Positions 9,073-18,709 of a stretch of 64,000 bases of DNA are shown in pieces. The number at the start of each line of letters is the position of its first letter. Position 1 is the first letter of the stretch. The DNA comes from Metabacillus endolithicus (lineage in GTDB: Bacteria > Bacillota > Bacilli > Bacillales > Bacillaceae): assembly GCF_023078335.1 (NCBI RefSeq), contig NZ_CP095550.1:4987956-5051955 (forward strand). Reading direction: 5' to 3'. The notes below the pieces were generated by a model, which ran no database searches, was not told the DNA's origin, and saw only the letters and a list, made by a program, of their open reading frames with translations. Made by a program: the position numbers and the translations under genes.

Positions 9073-12000
9073 ATGAAGACAAAAATAACTCATCAATTAA
9101 TTAAGGATATGTGTGGCATTACGTCCTTCAAGAGAGGAAATGCATTTTTTCTTGCAAATAAAGTGAAAATTAAGGATTATGATGATCAAACTTGTCATGC
9201 AATTGTTGAAGGAACAGAAAATTTCGATGTTACAATCTCAGAAATGGATAAGGGAGGTATTCAATCAGAATGCTCTTGCCCAAAGCTAGCTTCATTTGAT
9301 AAAGACTGTCAGCATATCGCTGCGGTTTTATTATACCTTTACGATCAACAGAGAAACGGAAATTCATTAAAAATACCTGATGATAATATGACAAAAGATT
9401 TGTTTTCTCTTTTTAGCCATCAGCCGATCCGTTCAAGCGGTCATCAGAGGCATTTTGAAAATAGACAGGTCATCGAAGCGGAATTTATATGTAAGCCTGT
9501 TACAGACGAAAATGGAGTAAACTTGCTCGGTATTGAAGTAAAATTAAACTCATTTTTAATAGAAGATTTATTTGGATTTTTAGAGCATTTACAAGCAGGA
9601 AAATCAATTCAACTATCAGATTCCTTTCTATTTGATGCAACTTATCATTGTTTTCAACGAGAAGATGATGAAGTTTTTCAACAAATGATTGGAATGATGT
9701 TAGATAAAAAAGCTGATAAAACAATCGTATCGCATTCAAGTATGTTGCTTATTCCACCTACTTCATGGGGAAAAATGCTAACATCGTTACTAGCAGCACC
9801 TAAAGTCAAGTTATTTTATAAAGAGACAATGTTTAATGGGATACATGTAACGAAAGAATCGCTTCCTTTACAATTCAACTTTGATAAAACAACCGGTTAT
9901 GAGTTAGAAATGAAAGGTCTTGATAAGCTTTTGATTTTTCATTCCTATCAAGCCGTTTTATATCATGGGAAGCTAAAGCAATTAGACAATGATGATTCTA
10001 AGCGCTTATTTGAACTAAATCAAATGTTGAAGAAAACACGAACTTCATCCATACCGATTCAACACGAACAGGTTGGTTTTTTTCTAGAAAAAGTAGTACC
10101 TGGTTTAAAAAGACTAGGGACAGTGAATATAGCTGAAACAATTAGCCGTCAATTAGTCAAAACCCCATTAATAGCCAAGCTTTATTTGGATCGAATTAAA
10201 AACCGTTTATTAGCTGGCCTTGAGTTTCACTACGAAAATATGATGATAAATCCTTTAGAGGGCCGGGAGCTTCCAAAAGGATCCATTCTTTTGAGAGATA
10301 TAGAGAAAGAAGAGGAAATCCTCGGTTTAATGGAAGAAAGCTCTTTCTCCAAAACTGATGGAGGCTATTATTTGCATAACGAAGAGCTGGAATATGATTT
10401 TCTCTATTATCAAATGCCTAAGCTGCAAAAGCTTTGTCAAACTTATGCAACAACAGCTGTTAGGATGCGGATTTTTAGAGAAAATGTAAAGCCGCAGATT
10501 CGAATTAAAGTAAAAAAGGAACGAACAAACTGGCTTGAATTTAAGTTTGAAATGGATGGCATCGTTGAAAAAGAAATAAAAGAAGTTTTAGTAGCTCTAG
10601 AGGAAAAACGAAAGTACTACAGGTTACGTGATGGCTCATTACTTTCATTAGAAACGAAAGAGTTTGAGGAAATTCAACGTTTTCTTCATACTCCTCTCGT
10701 ACAGGATAAAGATTTATCTAATGGATTAGATCTACCTATTGAAAAAAGTCTTCAGCTTCTTGATGTTGTCGAAGGGAGTGAGTCTTTTTATGTAGAAGAG
10801 TCATTTAGACAGTTTCTTCATACAATCCGTCATCCCGGCAGCCTAGACTTTCCAATTCCAGATCACTTAGATTCTATTTTAAAAGATTATCAAAAGATCG
10901 GTTTTAAATGGATGAAAACTCTTGCTACTTTCGGATTTGGTGGCATTTTAGCAGATGATATGGGGCTAGGCAAAACATTGCAAAGCATTACGTTTATTTC
11001 TTCAGAGCTTCAAACCATTCGTCAGGAAAAACGTCCGGTGCTAATTGTTTGTCCTTCTTCACTAACCTATAATTGGTTAAGCGAATTTATGAAATTCACA
11101 CCAAGTATTAAGACGCTTATTATGGATGGTGCAAAATCAGAACGTGCTAAACGGCAAAGTGAAGCATGTGATACAGATGTGATCATTACATCTTATCCAT
11201 TATTACGTAAGGATATTAAATGGTATGAAAAACAAACATTTCATTCGATCTTTTTCGATGAAGCTCAAGCCTTTAAAAATCCATTAACTCAAACTGCCAG
11301 GGCCGTTAAAAAGTTGCAGGCGAATCACCGGTTTGCATTAACAGGAACTCCCGTCGAAAATTCACTAGAAGAGCTGTGGTCAATTTTTCATGTTGTGTTT
11401 CCTGAATTATTTCTAGGGTTAAAAGAATACAGTCAGCTTACAAAAGCAACAATTTCTCGGCGAATTCAGCCATTTTTGCTTAGAAGAATGAAAGAAGACG
11501 TGTTATCGGAGTTTCCTGAAAAAGTAGAGTTAACTGATTCAGTTGATTTACTTCCTGAACAGAAGAAGCTCTACGCAGCCTATTTAGCGAAACTAAGACA
11601 TGATACACTTAAACATCTTGATAAAGAAACAATTAGGAAAAATCGAATTAGAATATTAGCTGGTTTAACTCGTTTACGCCAAATTTGCTGTCACCCTCGT
11701 TTATTTGTTGATAGCTATAAGGGGAGTTCAGCTAAGTTCGAGCAGCTTATGCAAATTATCGAGGAATCCAGACTTTCTGGTAGAAGGGTATTAATTTTTT
11801 CTCAATTCACTAGAATGCTTGATCTGATTGGAAGAGAACTAACAATAAGAGGATTACCATACTTTTACCTTGATGGACAAACTCCTTCTGAAGATAGAGT
11901 GGAGATCTGCAACCGTTATAATGACGGTGAACGAGATTATTTTCTTATTTCATTAAAAGCAGGAGGCACTGGCCTTAATTTAATGAGTGCTGACACCGTT

Positions 12001-12240
12001 ATTCTGTATGATACATGGTGGAATCCAGCTGTTGAGGAACAAGCTGCTGACCGTGCCCACCGAATTGGCCAAAAAAACTCCGTCCAAGTCATTAAGCTAA
12101 TAGCAAAAGGAACAATTGAAGAAAAAATAAATGAACTACAAGGCAAAAAACGCGACCTGGTTGAAGAAATCATTAAGTCTGACGGTCAGAAGAGAACGAT
12201 GCTGACGGAGGAGGATATTAGGGAGATATTGATGTTGTGA
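9073..12240 (+). CDS. SWIM zinc-finger / SNF2-family DEAD-like helicase
   Basis: A 1055-residue SWI2/SNF2 ATPase. A SWIM zinc-binding motif (C67, C69, C79, H81) lies near the N-terminus, followed by a long central region typical of the bacterial SNF2 family and two RecA-like domains: Walker A DDMGLGKT (Lys634), DEAQ (729-732), LTGTPVENSLEELWSIF, and near the end GGTGLNLMSADTVI and DRAHRIGQ. Such proteins move along double-stranded DNA or displace bound proteins; a specific role here is unknown. GGAAGGAG precedes the ATG. No methyltransferase, nuclease or defence gene is adjacent, so a defence role is not supported. Confidence 0.9.
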   Translation: MKTKITHQLIKDMCGITSFKRGNAFFLANKVKIKDYDDQTCHAIVEGTENFDVTISEMDKGGIQSECSCPKLASFDKDCQHIAAVLLYLYDQQRNGNSLKIPDDNMTKDLFSLFSHQPIRSSGHQRHFENRQVIEAEFICKPVTDENGVNLLGIEVKLNSFLIEDLFGFLEHLQAGKSIQLSDSFLFDATYHCFQREDDEVFQQMIGMMLDKKADKTIVSHSSMLLIPPTSWGKMLTSLLAAPKVKLFYKETMFNGIHVTKESLPLQFNFDKTTGYELEMKGLDKLLIFHSYQAVLYHGKLKQLDNDDSKRLFELNQMLKKTRTSSIPIQHEQVGFFLEKVVPGLKRLGTVNIAETISRQLVKTPLIAKLYLDRIKNRLLAGLEFHYENMMINPLEGRELPKGSILLRDIEKEEEILGLMEESSFSKTDGGYYLHNEELEYDFLYYQMPKLQKLCQTYATTAVRMRIFRENVKPQIRIKVKKERTNWLEFKFEMDGIVEKEIKEVLVALEEKRKYYRLRDGSLLSLETKEFEEIQRFLHTPLVQDKDLSNGLDLPIEKSLQLLDVVEGSESFYVEESFRQFLHTIRHPGSLDFPIPDHLDSILKDYQKIGFKWMKTLATFGFGGILADDMGLGKTLQSITFISSELQTIRQEKRPVLIVCPSSLTYNWLSEFMKFTPSIKTLIMDGAKSERAKRQSEACDTDVIITSYPLLRKDIKWYEKQTFHSIFFDEAQAFKNPLTQTARAVKKLQANHRFALTGTPVENSLEELWSIFHVVFPELFLGLKEYSQLTKATISRRIQPFLLRRMKEDVLSEFPEKVELTDSVDLLPEQKKLYAAYLAKLRHDTLKHLDKETIRKNRIRILAGLTRLRQICCHPRLFVDSYKGSSAKFEQLMQIIEESRLSGRRVLIFSQFTRMLDLIGRELTIRGLPYFYLDGQTPSEDRVEICNRYNDGERDYFLISLKAGGTGLNLMSADTVILYDTWWNPAVEEQAADRAHRIGQKNSVQVIKLIAKGTIEEKINELQGKKRDLVEEIIKSDGQKRTMLTEEDIREILML

Positions 12241-12254
12241 AATTTGTGTTTTTT

Positions 12255-12266
12255 GGTGCCTGTCAC
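12255..12266. repeat. REP-like repeat, copy 1
   Basis: GGTGCCTGTCAC, the reverse complement of a motif that recurs near 29590 and, shortened, near 39554. It lies in intergenic DNA after the helicase gene. Confidence 0.5.
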
Positions 12267-12314
12267 TACCCGATAATTGTCAAGATTTGTCGATGTGAAA
12301 AATTCATACTTATC

Positions 12315-12348
12315 GAAAAAGGGCTGTCCATTTCAACAGCCCTTTTTT
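12315..12348 (+). terminator. Intrinsic terminator
   Basis: AAAAAGGGCTGT pairs with ACAGCCCTTTTTT around an 8-base loop, between the helicase and esterase genes. Confidence 0.85.
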
Positions 12349-12427
12349 AACTTGCTTAATATTCCTTAAATTGGTTTGTTTCTTTCGTCATGCTATCAAT
12401 TATACTAATATATAAGACTATTTTAGT

Positions 12428-12459
12428 AAGGAGGGTATGCTACAAAAGCATTCATCATG
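12428..12459 (+). promoter_or_regulatory. Ribosome site separated from its start codon by a small hairpin
   Basis: AAGGAGGG (12428-12435) lies 21 bases before the only usable ATG (12457). The gap contains ATGCT-ACAAA-AGCAT (12437-12451), a perfect 5-bp hairpin; when folded it brings the ribosome site to about six unpaired bases from the ATG. An in-frame stop lies immediately upstream, so no other start is possible. Confidence 0.55.
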
Positions 12460-13614
12460 AAAAAACGTCTAAGAAGATTCTTTCTATCATTTGTAGTGTT
12501 CCTTCTATTATGCTGTATAGGTATTATAGGAGCTGTTGAATATTGGAGTCATACAGAAGCAGGGAAGGTACCTGTTAAAACAGCGGTTCTTCTTCATGCT
12601 GTTGATCAAAGACTAGTAACATCAGATATGAAAGCACCTAAAATATTCTCAAGCTCTGGTAGTCCAAGCTATACTCGTACCACAACATCCATCCCTATGA
12701 CAGATGGTGAGGAGATTCCTATAAGAATCTACCAACCTAAAAAAGAAGGACCTCATCCCATTATTATTTACTACCATGGCGGTGCTTTTTTAGAAGGGTA
12801 CGGAAATATTAACACACACGATAATATCGTTCGTGCTCTCGCTTCGAAAACACAAAACGTTGTGATTTCAGTCGGATATAGATTAGCCCCAGCTCATCCT
12901 TTCCCAACCGCCACGGAGGATAGTTATGAAGCATTACTTTGGGCTTTTCAACACGCAAGTTCTTTTAACGGAGATCCTAGTAAAATTGCAGTTGCAGGTG
13001 ACAGTGCTGGAGGAAATCTAGCAACTGTTGTGACGATGATGGCACGTGATCGAAACGGTCCATCCATTACCTCACAAGCCCTTTTTTACCCATTAACCAC
13101 TTTTCAAGATGTTACTTTTTCATCAAGAAGTTTATACGATAGCGGATACTATTTAATTTCAAGGAGTGTAATGGAAAAGGCGCGGAAAAACTATACACCA
13201 GAGGAAAATATGTGGTCCAACCCATACACATCACCTCTTGATGCTCAAAATCTTCATGATCTTCCTCCTGCGTTAATTATTACAGCCGAATTTGATCCTC
13301 TTAGAGATGAAGGAGAAGCGTACGGGAAAGTGTTAGCAGAAAGTGGAACAGCAGTCAATGCTGTTAGGTATAATGGTGTGATGCATGGATTTGTTTCCTT
13401 TTATGAGGTTATGAATCGTGGGAAAGATGCGCTCGATAAAGCGTCACTTTATTTAACGGAATCGTTTCAACAGCAACCCGAGTATCAAGCGTATCAGCTA
13501 GATATCTATGACAATCAACCAGCATTAGAAAGCTTACAGGACAGAGGAGAGGCCTATGCAATTGGAGGATATTTACTCGGAAAACAGGCTATTTCCAAGA
13601 TTTCTTCCTGGTAA
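12457..13614 (+). CDS. Membrane-anchored alpha/beta hydrolase (HSL-type esterase)
   Basis: A 385-residue hydrolase with an N-terminal hydrophobic anchor (about residues 8-29) that should place the enzyme outside the membrane. It has the hormone-sensitive-lipase pattern: HGGAF oxyanion motif (His107), GDSAGG nucleophile (Ser183), EFDPLRDEG (Asp280) and VMHGF (His310). This group hydrolyses short-chain esters; the natural substrate is unknown. The unusual ribosome-site spacing is described separately. Terminators lie on both sides, so it is a single-gene unit. Confidence 0.88.
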   Translation: MKKRLRRFFLSFVVFLLLCCIGIIGAVEYWSHTEAGKVPVKTAVLLHAVDQRLVTSDMKAPKIFSSSGSPSYTRTTTSIPMTDGEEIPIRIYQPKKEGPHPIIIYYHGGAFLEGYGNINTHDNIVRALASKTQNVVISVGYRLAPAHPFPTATEDSYEALLWAFQHASSFNGDPSKIAVAGDSAGGNLATVVTMMARDRNGPSITSQALFYPLTTFQDVTFSSRSLYDSGYYLISRSVMEKARKNYTPEENMWSNPYTSPLDAQNLHDLPPALIITAEFDPLRDEGEAYGKVLAESGTAVNAVRYNGVMHGFVSFYEVMNRGKDALDKASLYLTESFQQQPEYQAYQLDIYDNQPALESLQDRGEAYAIGGYLLGKQAISKISSW

Positions 13615-13651
13615 GAAAAAATGACACACCGTTAAAAGTGTGTCATTTTTA
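13615..13651. terminator. Bidirectional terminator
   Basis: AAAAATGACACAC and GTGTGTCATTTTT form a strong stem between two convergent genes. Confidence 0.85.
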
Positions 13652-13945
13652 TTAGATTTCAAAATCAACGACAATAAGATCCGTTAAACCAATCTCCTTT
13701 AGAAACGCAACAGCTTCCTGATGCTTTTCATGTGGTCCATATTGTTCAAGAGCTTGCTTATCCTCAAAACGTACCGTTAAACCTAATTCAAACCCCTGAC
13801 TTCTTTCAGAAAAGTTTACCCCTGCTTGAATATCAACAATCCCGCTAATTTCATTCTTAAGCGATGTTAGTTTTTGAATCGCTTCGTTTTGTTGTTCAAC
13901 TGTTGTTGAATCATTAAATTTGAAGATAACGATATGCTCTACCAT
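13652..13945 (-). CDS. Dabb (stress-responsive alpha/beta barrel) domain protein
   Basis: A 97-residue protein with the Dabb ferredoxin-like fold: it begins MVEHIVIFKFND and continues with GLTVRFEDKQALEQYGPHEKHQEAV, close to the family pattern. Members form dimers and range from stress proteins of unknown role to small cyclases. GGAGG precedes the ATG. Nothing in the context points to a substrate. Confidence 0.85.
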   Translation of the reverse strand: MVEHIVIFKFNDSTTVEQQNEAIQKLTSLKNEISGIVDIQAGVNFSERSQGFELGLTVRFEDKQALEQYGPHEKHQEAVAFLKEIGLTDLIVVDFEI

Positions 13946-14140
13946 GAAAATTCCTCCAAGAACTATTCTTATTTTCGTACGAATATATTATTGCACAATT
14001 TGAAAGATATGGACAAACAATTTACAAGAGAAGAAGAAAGAACTTTTATTATATTTATAAAGGATTAATTGGAAAAACATAGAAATGAATATGTAGAAAC
14101 ATATTAAACTAGTAAAAGCGAAAGACTGGAGGGTGATGCG

Positions 14141-16179
14141 ATGTTTACGCTATCACTTAAAGTTCAAAAAAAGAATGGATTACATATCCGCCTTGCTGCT
14201 ACATTTATTATTACTCTACAATCGCTTTTAAAGGATAAAGATGCAATTAAAAACAGCTATGTTATTTATAAAGATAAAAAAGTTCAAGCGAACAATCTAC
14301 TTTCCCTTGTTTCTTTAAAAATTGAACAAGGTGAAGAGTTTTTGCTAACATGTGCCGATGAAATACCACCACATGTAGCAAAACAAATCGTTGAGCTGTT
14401 TGAGGAAAAGGATGTTGAGAATGTAAAAGAAACTGAAGCTGATCTTATAATGATGGAAAACTCTTATATTCTTCAAGAAGCCTTTACAAAGCTTCCCAAT
14501 GGGGTGGTTGTAGTTGATCGTGACAATGTGATTACATATGTAAATGATGCAGCTGTAAAACTACTTGAAAAACCTCCAAATGAACTCTATAACCATAAGG
14601 CTAATATTGTTATTCCTCAATCAAGACTACATACCATCATGAAAACGGGTCAACCGGAATTCGCTCAAAAGCAAAAAATAAATCATTATACGATACTAAC
14701 CAATCGATCTCCTCTAATTTTTCAGGATAAAGTCATTGGTGCAGTAGCCGTCTTTCAGGATATATCAAACGTAGAAAAAATAACAAAAGAGCTAAAAGAA
14801 GTTCAGGAGTTACAACAAAGACTAGATCTTGTCTTACAATCCGTTTCAGATTTAATTGCCTTAACAAATGAAAAAGGGGAATTTATCTTTATTAACGAAG
14901 AAATGCATGGAATGCTAATAAAGAATAAAAAAAAGAAAAAATTCAATCGATTATCGGTGACAACCTTTGGAAGTCACTTCTGAAACGTCCTGAACCTTTT
15001 ATGAAAATTATCCAAGTGAATCATCAATTAACATATATTACAAAAATTAACCCAATTATATTTGATGAAGTCTTTCGTGGTACCGTCGTCACATTAAGTC
15101 CGTTGGATGAAATAAAGATACTTTTACAAAAACTTGAACTAATGGAGGAAAGAACGAAGTATTTAGAGAGAGAATTATCTAAACACCAAAAACTGAATTC
15201 TGCCTTTAGTAAAATCATTGGAAATAGTGAAGTTCTATTAGAATCCTTATCTATGGCTAATAAGGTGTCAAAAACAGATTCAACTGTGCTGATAACAGGT
15301 GAAAGCGGTACTGGAAAAGAACTTGTTGCAAGAGCCATCCATGAAACAAGTGATCGTTGTGAGCAATCGTATATCCGGGTAAATTGCTCTGCCATTTCAC
15401 CGAATTTAATAGAAAGTGAGCTTTTTGGTCATGAAAAAGGCGCGTTTACTGGTGCCTACAAGGTCCATCGAGGAAAATTTGAACTAGCTGATAACGGAAC
15501 TATTTTTCTCGATGAAATTGGTGACTTAAACTTGGATTTACAAGTAAAGCTGCTAAGAGTTCTGCAAGAAAAGGAAGTCGACCGTGTCGGTGGCTTCGAG
15601 CCGGTGACGATCAATGTTAGGGTTATTGCAGCGACGAACAGAGACCTAGCGAAAATGATAGAGGAAGGTAAATTTCGTGAAGATTTATATTATCGATTAA
15701 ATGTTATTCCTATTCATTTACCACCGCTACGGTCAAGAAAGGAGGACATCCCTCTCTTAAGTGAGCATTTTCGAGTACATTTTAATCAACACTTGGGAAA
15801 AAGTATCAACAGATTTGAACAAGGTTTAATCGAGATTTTATCGAACTATCATTGGCCAGGAAACATTCGTGAACTCGAAAACATCATTGAAAGGCTTTTT
15901 AATCTTACAGATGATGATTCATTGAAAGTTAGAGATTTGCCTCATTATATTTATAAAGAAGAAATGGCTTCAGCTACACAAAATCTAGATTTCTTACCAG
16001 CAAGTAACATTCTTACGCTCGAGGAATATGAAAGGCAAATATTCACTCATGCATGCCAATTTTACCCTAGCTATAATCAGCTTTCTCACGCATTAGGAAT
16101 CACACATAAAACAGCAGCAAAAAAAATAAGAAAATATGGTTTAGAGCATTTACTTGGTAATAAGTATCAAAATACTTGA
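14141..16179 (+). pseudogene. Sigma-54-dependent activator with N-terminal HPr domain (DhaR-like), frameshifted
   Basis: Read through one frameshift, the protein has ~679 residues. Residues 1-95 form an HPr-like domain (NGLHIRLAATF with His15; the Ser46 position is Asn52). Then come a PAS region (LPNGVVVVDRDNVITYVND), a second PAS-like part, an AAA+ sigma-54 domain (GESGTGKE, ESELFGHEKGAFTGA, GNIRELENIIERL) and a Fis-type helix-turn-helix (YNQLSHALGITHKTAAKKI). The break is in the A8-G-A6 run at 14927-14941; restoring one base gives the continuous text IQSIIGDNLWKSLLKRPEP. It lies just upstream of dhaKLM with a -24/-12 promoter between, so it very probably controls that operon, perhaps gated by HPr-domain phosphorylation. 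Confidence 0.85.
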
Positions 16180-16190
16180 TACTTATTACC
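16156..16190. promoter_or_regulatory. 15-bp perfect inverted repeat, candidate upstream activator site for dhaK
   Basis: GGTAATAAGTATCAA and TTGATACTTATTACC flank 5 bases and overlap the last codons of the activator gene, ~70-115 bp before the dhaK start site. No T-run follows, so an enhancer-type binding site for the activator is more likely than a terminator. Confidence 0.5.
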
Positions 16191-16213
16191 AGCTTTCCCC
16201 TATAAACTTTTCG

Positions 16214-16235
16214 AAACGCTTATTTGTAAGCGTTT
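16214..16235. promoter_or_regulatory. 9-bp inverted repeat next to the dhaK promoter (activator site or weak cre)
   Basis: AAACGCTTA and TAAGCGTTT are perfect arms around TTTG, ending 7 bases before the sigma-54 promoter. TGTAAGCGTTTTAT inside it matches 12 of 14 cre positions, so CcpA binding is an alternative. Confidence 0.45.
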
Positions 16236-16241
16236 TATTTC

Positions 16242-16258
16242 TTGGCATGGAACTTGCA
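16242..16258 (+). promoter_or_regulatory. Sigma-54 (-24/-12) promoter of the dha operon
   Basis: TTGGCATGGAACTTGCA has GG and GC at the required spacing and fits the TGGCAC-N5-TTGCA consensus with one change. It lies ~38 bp before dhaK, directly after a sigma-54 activator gene. Confidence 0.8.
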
Positions 16259-16295
16259 TTTATATTGAGTGAGAATCAATAAAGGAGGAATACAT

Positions 16296-17291
16296 GTGAA
16301 GAAATTAATTAATGATGCCAATACAGTTGTTCAAGAAATGCTGGAGGGGATGGTTGCTGCACATCCTCATAGACTTAAGTTAATACAGAATACGACAGTC
16401 CTTGTAAGAGCAGACGCTCCTGTTAAAGGAAAAGTAGGTTTAGTAAGCGGAGGTGGAAGTGGACATGAACCTTCACATGCAGGTTACGTAGGAGTTGGAA
16501 TGCTTGATGCTGCAGTTTCTGGAGAAGTATTCACTTCTCCAACACCTGATCAAGTTTTTGAAGCGATTAAAGCTGTTGATAGCGGTTCTGGAGTGCTATT
16601 GATTATTAAAAACTATACAGGTGATGTGATGAACTTTGAAATGGCTGCGGAATTAGCAGAAGCAGAGGGAATAAACGTTGCAAAAGTAATAGTGAATGAT
16701 GATGTTGCTGTTGAAAACAGTACATATACAACAGGAAGACGTGGTATTGCTGGTACTGTTCTTGTTCATAAGATTGCAGGTGCTGCAGCAGAGAGAGGTG
16801 CTTCTCTTGAAGAGGTAGAGGCTATTGCAAATAAAGTGATAAATAACGTTCGATCAATGGGTATGGCTTTAACCCCCTGCACCATTCCGGCTGTTGGTAA
16901 GCCAGGCTTCTCTCTTGGAGAAAATGAAATTGAAATTGGGATGGGAATCCATGGTGAGCCAGGTATTGAAAAAACTTCAATCCAAACAGCCAATTCAATT
17001 GCTGAAACTCTTCTAACAAAGGTTCTGGATGATTTAAACATAAAACAAAATGATAAAGTCGCTATTCTCATTAATGGTCTTGGCGCAACACCTTTAATGG
17101 AGCTTTATATTCTTAACAAAAAGGTAGCAAGTATCCTAGACGAACAACATGTGGAGATTTATGACACGTTTGTTGGCGAGTTTATGACAGCATTAGAAAT
17201 GGCTGGTTGTTCCATTTCTGTACTTAAACTCGATCAACAATTAATGGAGCTACTTGATTCTCATGCAGATACATTGGCTTTTAAACGCTAA
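16296..17291 (+). CDS. dhaK: Dihydroxyacetone kinase subunit DhaK
   Basis: A 331-residue DhaK, the dihydroxyacetone-binding subunit of the PTS-dependent kinase. GGSGHEPSHAGYVGVGMLDAA and the MGIHGEPGIE region (His219, which covalently holds the substrate as a hemiaminal) are present. The start is GTG, seven bases after AAAGGAGG; the overlapping ATG is out of frame. With DhaL and DhaM it makes dihydroxyacetone phosphate using PEP as phosphoryl donor. First gene of the dha operon behind a sigma-54 promoter. Confidence 0.95.
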   Translation: MKKLINDANTVVQEMLEGMVAAHPHRLKLIQNTTVLVRADAPVKGKVGLVSGGGSGHEPSHAGYVGVGMLDAAVSGEVFTSPTPDQVFEAIKAVDSGSGVLLIIKNYTGDVMNFEMAAELAEAEGINVAKVIVNDDVAVENSTYTTGRRGIAGTVLVHKIAGAAAERGASLEEVEAIANKVINNVRSMGMALTPCTIPAVGKPGFSLGENEIEIGMGIHGEPGIEKTSIQTANSIAETLLTKVLDDLNIKQNDKVAILINGLGATPLMELYILNKKVASILDEQHVEIYDTFVGEFMTALEMAGCSISVLKLDQQLMELLDSHADTLAFKR

Positions 17292-17328
17292 AAACAGGTA
17301 ATGATTAACTGAGAAAGGACGTAATAAC

Positions 17329-17962
17329 ATGGAATTCGATGTACCAAAAGCAAAACACTGGATTAAAATTTTAAACTCAAAAATACAAGTTCAAAAAAAC
17401 TATTTAACTGATTTAGATTTAGCAATCGGTGACGGTGATCATGGGTTAAATATGGCAAGAGGTTTTCAAGAGGTTATCAATAAAATCGAAAATAAGGAAT
17501 ACCCGGACCTTTCTACACTATTTAAAGAGATTGGGATGACAATTCTCTCAAAAGTTGGTGGTGCTTCAGGTCCTCTATATGGAACAGCTTTTATAAAAGC
17601 CTCTCCTATTTTCCAAAATAAGGAGTCTATTACTATATCTGAACTAGCCCAAGCATTTAATGCTTCTTTGGAAGAGGCTAAAACTCAGAGGTCGTGCTCA
17701 AATTGGAGATAAAACAATGATTGACGTCTGGGAGCCTGTTGTTACATTTATGATGGAACAAGGAGATAGTTTACGCCCAAATGATCTAGCTCAACTTGCA
17801 GAAAAAACGAAGGAAGCAACCAAAAACTTAGAAGCAAAAAAAGGCCGTGCTGCTTATCTTGGTAAAAGATCTATTGGACATATTGATCCAGGTGCGGCGT
17901 CCTCCTGCTATCTATTTAAAGCATTAGCGAACGTATTAGAAGGAGAAGATTGTGATGAGTAA
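17329..17962 (+). pseudogene. dhaL: Dihydroxyacetone kinase subunit DhaL (ADP-binding), frameshifted
   Basis: DhaL carries the ADP that DhaM rephosphorylates. The conserved DLAIGDGDHGLNMARG Mg-ADP loop and GGASGPLYGTAF are in the first part; RGRAQIGDKTMIDVWEPV and AAYLGKRSIGHIDPGA follow in another frame. One extra base in the AAAA run near 17684 accounts for it: removing it gives EEAKLRGRAQIGDKT without a gap. The corrected length, about 210 residues, is normal. The stop overlaps the start of dhaM. Confidence 0.88.
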
Positions 17963-18350
17963 AGTAGGGTTATTATTAATCTCACATAGCTATCAACTTG
18001 TTACTGGATTAAGAGAATTGCTGCATCAAGTTCAACCAGATGTTTCTATTGCCATTTCTGGGGGATCTGATGGAGGAATTGGAACAAATGCGTTTGATAT
18101 TAAGGAAGCAATAGAGTCTATCTATACTGAAGAAGGAATTGTGATTCTCTTTGATTTAGGAAGTGCTTTAATAAACGCAGAACTAGCATTAGAGTTGCTG
18201 GATAAAGCTCAAGTAGAGATTCGACTAGCTGACGCACCTCTTGTTGAAGGAGGATTCGCAGCGGTTGTAGAGGCTGGTATTGGTGGCTCTCTTCAGGAGG
18301 TGCTTGAGGCAGCAGAGGGGGCAAAACAATTGCAAAAAATCACAAGATAG
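17955..18350 (+). CDS. dhaM: PTS-dependent dihydroxyacetone kinase phosphotransferase subunit DhaM (EIIA domain)
   Basis: A 131-residue single-domain DhaM with the mannose-type EIIA fold. His11 in VGLLLISHSYQLVTGL is the phosphoryl-accepting residue. It takes phosphate from HPr and passes it to ADP on DhaL. Firmicute DhaM lacks the fused HPr and EI domains of enterobacteria, as here, and the next gene encodes a separate HPr. The ATG at 17955 (AGGAG nine bases upstream) is preferred over the adjacent GTG and overlaps the dhaL stop. Confidence 0.9.
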   Translation: MSKVGLLLISHSYQLVTGLRELLHQVQPDVSIAISGGSDGGIGTNAFDIKEAIESIYTEEGIVILFDLGSALINAELALELLDKAQVEIRLADAPLVEGGFAAVVEAGIGGSLQEVLEAAEGAKQLQKITR

Positions 18351-18376
18351 GAAAGGGTAAGGAGTGATCATAAGAA

Positions 18377-18637
18377 ATGATTGAAAAAGAAATAGAAATA
18401 AAAATTGAAAACGGTCTTCATGCAAGGCCTTCGGCAGAGTTAATAAAATTAATGAATACTTTTAAAAGTACTGTTTATTTCAACATAAATACAAAGAAAG
18501 TAAATGCCAAGAGCATATTGAATCTTATGGGCGTCTCTATCAAAAAAAATCAATCAATTCTTGTCATTATTGATGGAGATGACGAAGAGGAAGCATTACT
18601 AGCTCTTGAAGCATTTTTAACTGATGAAAAACACTAG
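18377..18637 (+). CDS. HPr-family phosphocarrier protein of the dha operon
   Basis: An 86-residue HPr with both key residues: His15 (ENGLHARPSAELI), phosphorylated by enzyme I, and Ser46 (KVNAKSILNLMGVSI), the site of HprK kinase. General HPr is normally encoded with ptsI; here the gene follows dhaM by 26 bases, so it is probably a dedicated donor for DhaM. The kept Ser46 suggests control by an HprK. Sequence around Ser46 (SILNLM) differs from the usual SIMGVM, marking a paralogue. Confidence 0.88.
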   Translation: MIEKEIEIKIENGLHARPSAELIKLMNTFKSTVYFNINTKKVNAKSILNLMGVSIKKNQSILVIIDGDDEEEALLALEAFLTDEKH

Positions 18638-18709
18638 AATTGAGCTGTTATGTTCATAAGAAATATCTAACAAACATTTTTTTGAAATATACCAATAAGG
18701 ATGTTGGAT

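Noticed and set aside
9073..12240. Phage-defence system built on the SNF2 helicase
   Set aside because: The neighbours are a thiol oxidoreductase and an esterase with their own terminators; no nuclease, methylase or other defence partner is present.
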